Notes: generated by a model from the sequence alone, not told the origin. A stretch of 6,159 nt of DNA from Bacteroidales bacterium (GCA_030017935.1 JASEGF010000135.1:1-6159); one strand, 5' to 3'. Counted from the first letter of the stretch, positions 1 to 6,086 are shown. Program-made: numbers and translations.

Positions 1-106
1 TTTGTGGTTAATATTTAACAGGACAATATTAAAAAAATTCATTTTTATAAAATTAGTCTTTTTTATCTTTACCCATACAAAACGTTATAGAATCAAAAAA
101 ATAATC

Positions 107-2332
107 TCAAGCTAAAAAATCTTTATATCTTTCAGGTAAGTTTTGATCTATTACATAAAGAGCTATTTTTATTGCACCACGCTCAGAATAGTTATATTTC
201 TGCTGCATTACATTTATCATATGAATGATATCTTCTTGTATTTTAGCATCATAGTTTGCAAATTTATCAGTGAAATAATCTAAAAGCGCAAATCTAAAAG
301 ATTTATTTTTAAGATAAGGATCTAGACTAGCTTTTTTGATATTCTCTTTATATATTTCATATAGTTCCTTTACTATTTTAGTATCTTGCCATTTTTTTTG
401 TTTAATTTCTACTTCTTGAGCTAAAGTTTCTGTAATAAATCTATTGAGTAAATTAAGTCTAATCGTATCTATGTCATCAGTTGCTGGATATAAATGACTC
501 TCTATAGAGATTAGAAAATCATTGGTTAAATTATATTTTTTGCCGGTAAAAGGATTATTGATTTCTGTGCCAATATCATAACTAAGTGCATATAAATAAT
601 GAATAATATCTTCAAAGATTTTTTGGTCATTATAAGTATAAAGTGCATCTTTTAATTCTTGCACAATATTAATCTCATAAATTTTTAATAATGAGTTTAT
701 AAATTTTGGCGGAATGAGTTTTTTAATATTATCAGGTTGATCATCAAAAAAATTTATAATATTTAGCATATCTATTTCATCTTCCTTATCTTCATTACTA
801 GAAAGTAATTTATTAAAAAGAGAGATAGATTGTCTACCAGATATGCCTTTAAATCCCTCGTCTAGAGCTTCATTTAGTAGAGCCAAACGTATATTTTTTT
901 TAAACCCTTTAATGTCTTCATCTTCGAGCCATCTTGGTATTCTACCATGATATAATTCCATTTTTAATAATAATAAATCAGGATCTATATATTTTTCATA
1001 TTTAGTCCTATATTTTAACCATGTCTTTAAAATATTAGATTCAGTATTTAATCGAGTACTAATAATAATTTTAGCAAAATTTTGTAATACTCGAGGTAAA
1101 AAAAGATTATAAATATTATTACCAAATTTGTTTTCATATATTTTCACTTCCGTAGGAGCATCTAAGACGTAAGGTATAGATACGAACTTTACTCTATCCT
1201 GAAAAGATTTAATATCTATAAAATTTTTTTTATCTTCAGGGTTTACTAAACCTAGAAATAATGTATTTATATTTTCTTCAATATGCTCAACCTTGTGAAC
1301 GCCATCACTTATGATACCATGTAATGATAACAACCTGGTGATATTATTATCTTTAATATCCATCAATGCATATATACCATTATTGGTTAGAGCTAAATAA
1401 GAATATTTAAGTTCTATCTCATCAGAAGACAATAAAGTTGTTAATTCTTTTTCTAAAATATCATTAGAATAAATATGTTCAATTAGATTATCAGCTGGAT
1501 TCCAGACAGAAATGCCTTTACCCAATTGTCTATTAAAATCAATTTTTTTAGCATATATCATATCATAAACCCTTAGTGGGTCATCTAATATATCAATTAA
1601 TGAATTATAAATAGACTTACACAAAGGACAAGGTTCTGACTTAAACAACCATGCATATCTTTTAGACTCTATGATTTCGTTATAAACATTGTTATCTTTG
1701 ATCAAAGCTTTCAAAAAATCTTTTCTTAGTTCTTTAGGAATTATAAGAAAGGGATTATCATTATGTGGACAAGAATATGTTATGACTCTGCCATCATCTA
1801 CATTTTTATTTATTATTTTAGGATCAATTTTCCAAAATATTTTGTACAAGGTCCCCTGCTCAGTCAGGGTATACTCTTGCATTTTTTGTAAAAGATTATT
1901 TAAAAAAGTAGACTTACCACTACCAGGAGGCCCTTCGAATAAATAAATCTGGTTAACATTAATACCCATATTAATGTCTTCTGCCATCTGCATAAATCTA
2001 TTAGCAAATAATCTGTCACCGAAAAAAGGCGTTTCTACCCCTTCAATGAATAATTTAGATAAATCATAATAACGAAAACCAGCATTGTCGATATCATTTT
2101 CATATTCGTCTATTCCATATGGGACATGAAATTGCACCATATCATAGAAAAGCTGAAAGATATTTCTTAAAAATTGTTTCGGATTATTTGATAATAAAAA
2201 TAAAAAATCATTAAAATTAATCGGATATCTTTGCTCTTTTTCTCTAATTTGCTTAGTTAGTTCAAGTATATATTCTAATTCATTAGTTTCATTATCATTA
2301 GTATCAATAAATTTATTATTTTCAATAGACAT
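107..2332 (-). CDS. prkA: PrkA-family AAA+ protein (putative serine protein kinase), divergent 741-residue form
   Basis: Cytoplasmic P-loop ATPase of the PrkA/YeaG family. Family members have been described as serine kinases and also as AAA+ ATP-dependent proteases, so the activity here is open. Seen: Walker A GPPGSGKST at residues 134-142; a CPHNDNPF segment at 188-195 followed by a PKELRKDF stretch, matching the family CPMHE-P…LRKDF block; LLSLHG-ISDG at 334-344; a sensor-like Asn364; DR-VKFVSIPY at 379-388; GFKGISGRQSI at 493-503, like the family EGMSGI-PR segment; and NPFTGKKYN at 593-601 in the C-terminal domain. The protein is longer than E. coli YeaG and B. subtilis PrkA (about 640 residues, from memory). 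A CPLC motif lies at 235-238, and the expected acidic Walker B region reads TNNGIYALMDI (316-326), which is atypical. The ATG at 2330-2332 is the first start of the frame; the stop is TGA. A weak TATCTTTA (-7-like, minus strand, 2350-2357) lies upstream. YeaH and SpoVR partners are not in view. Confidence 0.86.
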   Translation of the reverse strand: MSIENNKFIDTNDNETNELEYILELTKQIREKEQRYPINFNDFLFLLSNNPKQFLRNIFQLFYDMVQFHVPYGIDEYENDIDNAGFRYYDLSKLFIEGVETPFFGDRLFANRFMQMAEDINMGINVNQIYLFEGPPGSGKSTFLNNLLQKMQEYTLTEQGTLYKIFWKIDPKIINKNVDDGRVITYSCPHNDNPFLIIPKELRKDFLKALIKDNNVYNEIIESKRYAWLFKSEPCPLCKSIYNSLIDILDDPLRVYDMIYAKKIDFNRQLGKGISVWNPADNLIEHIYSNDILEKELTTLLSSDEIELKYSYLALTNNGIYALMDIKDNNITRLLSLHGIISDGVHKVEHIEENINTLFLGLVNPEDKKNFIDIKSFQDRVKFVSIPYVLDAPTEVKIYENKFGNNIYNLFLPRVLQNFAKIIISTRLNTESNILKTWLKYRTKYEKYIDPDLLLLKMELYHGRIPRWLEDEDIKGFKKNIRLALLNEALDEGFKGISGRQSISLFNKLLSSNEDKEDEIDMLNIINFFDDQPDNIKKLIPPKFINSLLKIYEINIVQELKDALYTYNDQKIFEDIIHYLYALSYDIGTEINNPFTGKKYNLTNDFLISIESHLYPATDDIDTIRLNLLNRFITETLAQEVEIKQKKWQDTKIVKELYEIYKENIKKASLDPYLKNKSFRFALLDYFTDKFANYDAKIQEDIIHMINVMQQKYNYSERGAIKIALYVIDQNLPERYKDFLA

Positions 2333-2438
2333 GCTATAATTTATTTTTGTAAAGATAATAAAATTTAGATGTTATAAAGCTATTAATTTATTTAAAGCTA
2401 TTATAATTTATTTTTTTATTTTGATTTCACCGATTTTT
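2333..2438. repeat. Triple GCTAT…AATTTATTT element between the TonB gene and prkA
   Basis: The 106-nt gap contains three direct copies of a short A+T-rich element, read on the plus strand: GCTATAATTTATTTTTG at 2333-2349, GCTATTAATTTATTT at 2379-2393 and GCTATTATAATTTATTT beginning at 2397. The last two copies are 18 nt apart and share the 11-mer TAAAGCTATTA. The copies lie just upstream of the prkA start codon, where an operator would sit, but low-complexity A+T drift could also produce them. No clear terminator for the TonB gene is visible in the gap, so transcription may run through into prkA. Confidence 0.4.
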
Positions 2439-3113
2439 TTAATTCAAATTAAAAGCTATAGGTATTTGATATTTTACTTTTACTGGCATGCCCCCTTGAC
2501 GAGCTGGTTTCCATTTAGGCATAGATTCTACTACTTTAATAACTGCTTCATCTAAACCGCCTCCTATACCCCTTACAATGTGAACATCTGTCAAGCTACC
2601 ATCTTTTTCGACGGTAAATTCTACATATATTGTACCTGTTATATTAGTTTTTCTAGCTATATCTGTATATTTCAAATTATTTTTAATATATTTATACATG
2701 TTTTCCAAGCCTCCTGGAAATTCTGGTGACATTTCTGGTATTAATACGAAAGTATCTACTTCTGTGATTTTTTCATCGAAAATTTCTATTGGTACGGTGA
2801 CATTTGTGTCATTTATACCTGTTTCTGTTTTTAATAAATCAACGATGTCATCTACTTCTTCATTATTATTTGGAGTAGTTTTGAACTCTGTAACTTTCAT
2901 TTGTGGCGGTTTTGGCAGTTCTTGTTTAGTGTTAATGATTATTTCACTATCTATTTGAATAGCTGTAGAGCTTACTAGCATAATTTCATTATTTTCATAT
3001 GTTTTCCACTCGAAGGCCACTAAAGTTATAGCTAAAGAAACAATAATACCTATTTGAAAAAATAAAACTCTATAATGAGTTAAATCTTTTTTATAATTCT
3101 TTTTTGATTTCAT
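2439..3113 (-). CDS. TonB-family energy transducer (TonB C-terminal domain)
   Basis: A periplasm-spanning TonB-type protein that would couple the inner-membrane proton motive force (normally via ExbB/ExbD) to outer-membrane TonB-dependent transporters. Seen: a short basic cytoplasmic N-terminus (MKSKKNYKKD), one hydrophobic helix at about residues 14-34, a periplasmic linker with only a short Pro-rich stretch (ELPKPPQ, 65-71), and a TonB_C domain from about 130 to the end. That domain has FPGG at 132-135, the strand TGTIYVEFTVEKDGSL at 159-174, RGIGGGLDEA at 181-190 and MPKWKPARQGG at 198-208, all typical of Bacteroidota TonB homologues. The length of 224 residues is normal for the group. No exbB/exbD or receptor gene is in the window, so the partner transporter is unknown. 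prkA follows 106 nt downstream on the same strand. The start ATG at 3111-3113 puts the basic residues directly before the helix. A TATATTTA box on the minus strand upstream is a possible -7 element without a convincing -33. Confidence 0.9.
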   Translation of the reverse strand: MKSKKNYKKDLTHYRVLFFQIGIIVSLAITLVAFEWKTYENNEIMLVSSTAIQIDSEIIINTKQELPKPPQMKVTEFKTTPNNNEEVDDIVDLLKTETGINDTNVTVPIEIFDEKITEVDTFVLIPEMSPEFPGGLENMYKYIKNNLKYTDIARKTNITGTIYVEFTVEKDGSLTDVHIVRGIGGGLDEAVIKVVESMPKWKPARQGGMPVKVKYQIPIAFNLN

Positions 3114-3276
3114 AACTATCTTATTTTTATAAATATACGTATAAAATTTTATTTTGTTGCATTTTTTTTAAATTAATCCTTATTTTTTCAAATAAATATT
3201 TCAATGAATGATAAAAATATTAATTCTTATTTTTTGTTCTATAATATTTATTGTGGGTATCCAATTGTTATTATTA

Positions 3277-3302
3277 ATCCACAAATGAACACAAATGAGC
3301 AC
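3277..3302 (+). repeat. CACAAAT-type repeat, copy A
   Basis: This 26-nt segment begins ATCCACAAATGAACACAAAT. By hand count it matches copy B (3446-3471, direct) at 22 of 26 positions and the reverse complement of 3387-3412 at 21 of 26. Directly after it come AAATTCAA and AGTTGATT (3317-3324), the same order of modules seen at the right end of the window. It resembles ccacaaat/ccacagatt intergenic repeats common in environmental genomes, but I cannot assign a named family. Confidence 0.6.
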
Positions 3303-3386
3303 AAATAAAAAATTCAAGTTGATTAGTTTAGTAAGATAATAGTAATAAATTAATTAACCAATGCACTTAAAAACACTAAATTATCA

Positions 3387-3412
3387 GTGTTAATTTGTGT
3401 AAATCTGTGGAT
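3387..3412 (-). repeat. Inverted copy of the CACAAAT-type repeat
   Basis: Read on the minus strand this begins ATCCACAGATTTACACAAAT, so it faces copy A (3277-3302), with 84 nt between them. About 21 of 26 positions pair. A transcript through this area could form a long imperfect stem-loop, and the arrangement also resembles the ends of a small non-autonomous element. No transposase or target-site duplication is evident. Confidence 0.55.
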
Positions 3413-3445
3413 GAAATTATAGACACTGCAGGGTTTTATTTATTA

Positions 3446-3510
3446 GTCCGCAAATGCACACAAATAAGCACAAATTAAGAAATTCAATCCCAAAATCCCA
3501 GCTCAGACAA
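3446..3510 (+). repeat. Composite repeat: CACAAAT copy B plus AATTCAATCCC…CAGACAA module
   Basis: Positions 3446-3471 are a second direct copy of the CACAAAT repeat. It runs into a module at 3477-3498 (core AATTCAATCCCAAAATCC) that recurs without a mismatch over 22 nt at 5991-6012. The following 14-mer CCCAGCTCAGACAA (3497-3510) recurs with one change (CCCAGTTCAGACAA) at 6028-6041, where 15 nt are inserted between the two halves. Both composite copies point the same way. Confidence 0.7.
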
Positions 3511-3540
3511 CGAGGAAGAAAGAATTATTGGCTTTAGCAT

Positions 3541-3581
3541 TACTCACTACTATCTCCTATATACTTACTACTCACTACTAT
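3541..3581 (+). repeat. Duplicated TACTCACTACTAT motif
   Basis: The 13-mer TACTCACTACTAT occurs at 3541-3553 and again at 3569-3581, separated by 15 nt of similar C/T/A-only sequence. The G-free plus strand stands out from its surroundings. A related sequence in the opposite orientation lies at 6055-6086, where ACAGTAGATAG is present twice. Confidence 0.55.
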
Positions 3582-3712
3582 TATCCTAATAAGAGGTATG
3601 GGCTTTAGCCCTGAAAAAAAGTTTAATCTTTACAAAATTAAAACGTTATATATTTTTTTATGTTGAGGTTCGAAATGTTTTCACATTAATAATAATATTT
3701 TATGGTATAATA

Positions 3713-3743
3713 TTTGTTAAATTTCAATAAATCATTAAATTTG
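3713..3743 (+). promoter_or_regulatory. Bacteroidota-type promoter of the DUF1573 pair
   Basis: TTTG at 3713-3716 and TAAATTTG at 3736-3743 are 19 nt apart. This fits the Bacteroidota primary-sigma consensus TTTG / TAnnTTTG in sequence and spacing. Transcription would be expected to start a few nucleotides after 3743, and the ATG is at 3752, so the leader would be only a few nucleotides long. A TATAAT hexamer (3706-3711) lies just upstream and is a competing, less phylum-typical -10 candidate. Confidence 0.5.
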
Positions 3744-3751
3744 CAAAAAAA

Positions 3752-4189
3752 ATGAAAGCATTAAAAATTTTTGTCATATTAATTTTTGTGTCACAGCTAT
3801 CGATGGCACAGACGACTAATGGCCCCATTATAAAATTTGATAAACAATCGTACAATTTTGGTGAGATCACTCAAGGTGCTAAAGCAGAGGTCGATTTCAT
3901 ATTTACTAATACAGGAAATGAACCTCTTATTTTATCAAATGTACGCAGTAGTTGTGGTTGCACTGTACCTAAATGGACTAATGAACCTGTGAAGCCAGGA
4001 GAACAAGGCAAAATCACTGTTAAATATGATTCTAATAGAATTGGTAGTTTTTCTAAACAAATTACTGTGAGCTCAAATGCGAATAATGGAGATGTGATTT
4101 TATTAATCACTGGCAAAGTAAATCCTAAACCCACTGAAGCTATTCCTTATACTAAAACTGATGCTTCTGGTACTCCTATAGCTCAATAA
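3752..4189 (+). CDS. Secreted DUF1573 protein, first of a tandem pair
   Basis: An exported protein with a single DUF1573 domain, a family of unknown function with an immunoglobulin-like beta fold that is abundant in Bacteroidota. Seen: a signal peptide (MKALKIFVILIFVSQLSMA) with likely cleavage after Ala19, and no lipobox Cys at the site, so a soluble periplasmic or secreted protein rather than a lipoprotein is likely. The domain spans about residues 26-123, with FDKQSYNFGEI at 29-39, FTNTGNEPL at 51-59, the family hallmark SSCGCTVP at 66-73 (Cys68 and Cys70), EPVKPGEQGKITVKYD at 78-93 and FSKQITVSSNA at 100-110. A 22-residue Pro/Thr-rich tail (NPKPTEAIPYTK…) follows the domain and is absent from the neighbour. 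The next DUF1573 gene begins 18 nt downstream. The start codon follows an A-run with no Shine-Dalgarno sequence; the choice is fixed by the signal peptide. The partner or ligand is unknown. Confidence 0.9.
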   Translation: MKALKIFVILIFVSQLSMAQTTNGPIIKFDKQSYNFGEITQGAKAEVDFIFTNTGNEPLILSNVRSSCGCTVPKWTNEPVKPGEQGKITVKYDSNRIGSFSKQITVSSNANNGDVILLITGKVNPKPTEAIPYTKTDASGTPIAQ

Positions 4190-4207
4190 TTTAAAAAAAT
4201 AGTAATT

Positions 4208-4576
4208 ATGAAAAAATTATTTTTTATTTTTTTGATTTTCATTTCTTTGGGAGCTCTATCTGCACAAGAGCCCATGATGTCTTTCGATAAGACCTCTCAT
4301 GATTTTGGCAAAATTAAAATGACTGAAAAAGTGAGCGTCGATTTTACAATTAAAAATATTGGTAAAACACCTTTATTTTTATCTGAACCTAGATCTACCT
4401 GTGGCTGTACTGTAGCTTCTTATCCTAAAGAACCAATTATGCCTGGGCAGTCTAGCAAAATATCTGTAACTTTCGAACCAGAAAAAGAAGGCCCTTTTAC
4501 CAAACAAATCACTATTTTTTCTAATGCAGAAAATTCCCCTGTAACCTTAGTTATAAAAGGTGAGATAATTAAATAA
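4208..4576 (+). CDS. Secreted DUF1573 protein, second of a tandem pair
   Basis: A paralogue of the preceding gene. The signal peptide MKKLFFIFLIFISLGALSA gives likely cleavage after Ala19, again with no lipobox. The DUF1573 domain fills nearly all of the mature chain (about 23-120): FDKTSHDFGKI at 26-36, STCGCTVASY at 63-72 with Cys65 and Cys67, EPIMPGQSSKISVTFE at 75-90 and FTKQITIFSNA at 97-107. Aligned by hand without gaps, about 45 of 98 domain residues match the first protein, so the pair looks like an old duplication rather than a recent one. It ends soon after the domain and lacks the Pro/Thr tail of its neighbour. It is almost certainly co-transcribed with it (18 nt between the genes, no promoter room). 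As in the rest of the family, the conserved Cys-Gly-Cys could bind a metal or be redox active, but nothing here shows which. Confidence 0.9.
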   Translation: MKKLFFIFLIFISLGALSAQEPMMSFDKTSHDFGKIKMTEKVSVDFTIKNIGKTPLFLSEPRSTCGCTVASYPKEPIMPGQSSKISVTFEPEKEGPFTKQITIFSNAENSPVTLVIKGEIIK

Positions 4577-4641
4577 TAATGTTTATTAACAAATTAATTT
4601 TCTTAAATTTTAAATAATATTTTATAATTATTAAAAAAATC

Positions 4642-4656
4642 ATGAATATATGCTAG
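4642..4656 (+). other. Four-codon upstream frame overlapping the aminotransferase start
   Basis: An ATG at 4642 opens the frame ATG AAT ATA TGC TAG, which ends at 4656, inside the aminotransferase gene and in another frame. The aminotransferase ATG (4650) lies within it. Ribosomes choosing the first ATG would terminate just past the real start, so translation could be reduced or coupled. It may equally be chance. Confidence 0.3.
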
Positions 4657-5846
4657 GTATTTCAAAAAAAGGGCAAATGATGCCCCCTTCACCGATTAGG
4701 AAATTAGTCCCTTATGCAGATGCAGCTAAAAAAAGAGGTATCAAAGTTTATCATTTAAATATAGGTCAGCCAGATATAGAGACTCCCCAAATAGCTTTAG
4801 ATGCATTGAAAAATATCAATCTTAAGGTTATAGAATATAGTCATTCTGCAGGTATTTTATCATTTAGAGAAAAATTATGTAAATATTATGAAGAAAATAA
4901 TATACATGTTACCCCAGATGATATTATCGTAACAACAGGTGGTAGCGAAGCTATATTATTTACTTTCGGCTCTATCATGGATAATGATGATGAGGTTATT
5001 ATTCCAGAACCATATTATGCTAATTATAATGGATTTGCTATAAATGCTGGTGTGAAAGTCGTTCCTGTAATGTCTCATATAGAAGAAAATTATGCGCTTC
5101 CTCCTATAGAAGAGTTTGAGAAATACATAACTCCTAAAACTAAAGCTATTCTTATCTGTAATCCTAATAACCCTACTGGTTATTTATATAGCCGTGAAGA
5201 AATAGAAAAATTAGGAGAATTAGTGAAAAAACATAATTTATTCCTAATAGCTGATGAGGTATATAGAGAGTTTGTATATGATGGTACAGAGCATTTCTCT
5301 GTTATGCATTTAAAAGGAATAGAGCAAAATACAATATTGGTAGATTCTGTTTCTAAGCGTTATAGTGCTTGTGGTTTTCGTATTGGTATGCTCGTATCTA
5401 AGAATAAAGATGTGATGACTACTGCTATGAAATTTGCTCAAGCTAGATTAAGTCCTCCTACATTTGGACAAATTGCTGCAGAAGCTGCTATTGATGTAGA
5501 TAAATCATATTTCGAAGCTATCAAAAAAGAATATGTAGCTAGACGTAATGTGGTTATCGAAGGTATCAAAAGTATTCCTGGAGCTTACTGTCCTACACCT
5601 AAAGGGGCTTTCTATGTGATGGCTAAGCTGCCAATAGATGACTCAGACAAATTCTGTCAGTGGCTTTTAGAAAAATTTAATGAAAATAATGAAACTGTGA
5701 TGCTCGCACCAGCTACTGGTTTCTACTCTGTACCAGAGAGAGGCTTGCAAGAAGTGAGAATCAGCTATGTACTCAATGTAGATGATATGAAACGCAGCAT
5801 GGAACTACTAAAAAAAGCTATAGAAGTTTATCCAGGCAGGAAATAA
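4650..5846 (+). CDS. Pyridoxal-phosphate-dependent aminotransferase, class I/II (aspartate aminotransferase-like)
   Basis: A cytoplasmic fold-type I transaminase that moves an amino group between an amino acid and a 2-oxo acid; the substrate cannot be fixed from sequence alone. At 398 residues it has normal family length and appears intact. Landmarks: N-terminal LNIGQPDIETP at 36-46; GGSEA at 97-101 (phosphate-binding turn); PYY at 121-123 (ring-stacking aromatic region); NPNNPTG at 171-177 with Asn174 expected to contact the cofactor O3; ADEVY at 201-205 with Asp202 on the pyridine nitrogen and Tyr205; SVSKRYSACGFRIG at 233-246 with the Schiff-base Lys236 and phosphate-binding Arg244; and EVRISY at 368-373 with Arg370 expected to bind the substrate carboxylate. 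The ATG at 4650 is preferred because the residues after it (ISKKGQMMPPSPIRKL) match the family N-terminus; ATGs at 4677 and 4680 would remove part of it. It lies 73 nt after the second DUF1573 gene, with only a weak TAAATTTT box (4604-4611) between, so it may be in that operon. Confidence 0.93.
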   Translation: MLGISKKGQMMPPSPIRKLVPYADAAKKRGIKVYHLNIGQPDIETPQIALDALKNINLKVIEYSHSAGILSFREKLCKYYEENNIHVTPDDIIVTTGGSEAILFTFGSIMDNDDEVIIPEPYYANYNGFAINAGVKVVPVMSHIEENYALPPIEEFEKYITPKTKAILICNPNNPTGYLYSREEIEKLGELVKKHNLFLIADEVYREFVYDGTEHFSVMHLKGIEQNTILVDSVSKRYSACGFRIGMLVSKNKDVMTTAMKFAQARLSPPTFGQIAAEAAIDVDKSYFEAIKKEYVARRNVVIEGIKSIPGAYCPTPKGAFYVMAKLPIDDSDKFCQWLLEKFNENNETVMLAPATGFYSVPERGLQEVRISYVLNVDDMKRSMELLKKAIEVYPGRK

Positions 5847-5861
5847 AATTAATCTAGATAT

Positions 5862-5894
5862 CTGAATATTTCTATTTGTTATTAAAATATTCGG
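5862..5894 (+). terminator. Possible terminator stem-loop after the aminotransferase
   Basis: CTGAATATTT (5862-5871) pairs with AAATATTCGG (5885-5894) over 10 bp with one G-U pair, around a 13-nt loop. It begins 15 nt after the stop codon. The stem is A+T rich and the following sequence (TTCTATAACTTTTATT) is only moderately T-rich, so it is a weak intrinsic terminator candidate. Confidence 0.4.
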
Positions 5895-5954
5895 TTCTAT
5901 AACTTTTATTGTAAGTAAATTATTTTACCACAAAGAACACCAATTATAAATTAA

Positions 5955-5986
5955 AGTTGATGAGTTGATGAGTTGATTAGTTGATT
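5955..5986 (+). repeat. Tandem repeat, four copies of AGTTGATK
   Basis: Four uninterrupted 8-nt units: AGTTGATG, AGTTGATG, AGTTGATT, AGTTGATT. A single AGTTGATT with the same neighbouring modules lies at 3317-3324 in the other intergenic region, so this looks like local expansion of one module of the shared repeat, probably by slippage. Confidence 0.8.
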
Positions 5987-5990
5987 AGAT

Positions 5991-6041
5991 AAGAAATTCA
6001 ATCCCAAAATCCTTTAATACCACAAATCCCAGTTCAGACAA
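5991..6041 (+). repeat. Second copy of the AATTCAATCCC…CAGACAA composite module
   Basis: Positions 5991-6012 are identical over 22 nt to 3477-3498, and 6028-6041 match 3497-3510 at 13 of 14 positions. The 15 nt between the two halves here (6013-6027) include TACCACAAAT, itself like the CACAAAT unit of the left region. Orientation is the same as in the left copy. Confidence 0.75.
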
Positions 6042-6054
6042 TAAAAAAGAAGAA

Positions 6055-6086
6055 ACAGTAGATAGTAGCGAGAATACAGTAGATAG
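6055..6086 (-). repeat. Duplicated ACAGTAGATAG, related to the TACTCACTACTAT repeat in reverse
   Basis: ACAGTAGATAG occurs at 6055-6065 and 6076-6086. Read on the minus strand the segment contains TCGCTACTATCTACTGT, close to TCACTACTATCTCCTAT at 3544-3560. This module therefore occurs in both intergenic regions, but in opposite orientation. Confidence 0.45.

Larger units (their letters stand above)
3114..3751. other. Divergent 638-nt intergenic region, repeat-rich, no gene seen
   Basis: This stretch separates the minus-strand TonB/prkA pair from the plus-strand DUF1573 block. From left to right it holds A+T-rich sequence presumably containing the TonB promoter (3114-3270), CACAAAT-type repeats in both orientations (3277-3471), a segment shared with the right end of the window (3477-3510), a duplicated TACTCACTACTAT 13-mer (3541-3553 and 3569-3581), a perfect GGGC/GCCC mini-hairpin (3600-3611), a copy of a bipartite AACGTT motif (3626-3650), and the promoter of the first DUF1573 gene. 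Stops are frequent in all frames, and the longest ATG frame that I followed (from 3598) gives only 22 residues with no recognisable features. Confidence 0.7.

Noticed and set aside
1..42. Possible minus-strand gene start (MNFFNIVLLNINHK) running off the left edge
   Set aside because: Only 14 codons are visible. It does not resemble the N-terminus of DUF444 or SpoVR proteins, and A+T-rich DNA often gives such short frames.
53..109. In-frame extension of prkA past its TGA (18 codons to TAA), suggesting readthrough
   Set aside because: The PrkA C-terminal domain is already complete at the TGA, the added residues show no motif, and an 18-codon open stretch is unremarkable. There is no sign of UGA recoding elsewhere in the window.
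1689..1946. Plus-strand open frame of 85 codons opposite prkA
   Set aside because: It lies wholly antisense to a convincingly conserved part of prkA (CPHN region through Walker A), has no homology signal that I recognise, and follows from the codon use of the real gene.
2698..2958. Plus-strand open frame of 86 codons opposite the TonB gene
   Set aside because: It is antisense to the linker and early TonB_C domain; its Ser/Val-rich sequence is a mirror of the real coding frame, with no promoter or conserved motif.
3277..3510. CRISPR array
   Set aside because: The repeats are degenerate, partly inverted and unevenly spaced, and no cas gene is present.
3600..3611. GGGCTTTAGCCC hairpin as a terminator
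   Set aside because: The stem is only 4-5 bp with a tiny loop, it is followed by an A-run rather than a T-run on the plus strand, and no gene ends beside it.
3871..4134. Minus-strand open frame of 87 codons opposite the first DUF1573 gene
   Set aside because: It is antisense to the core of a clear DUF1573 domain and has no family resemblance.
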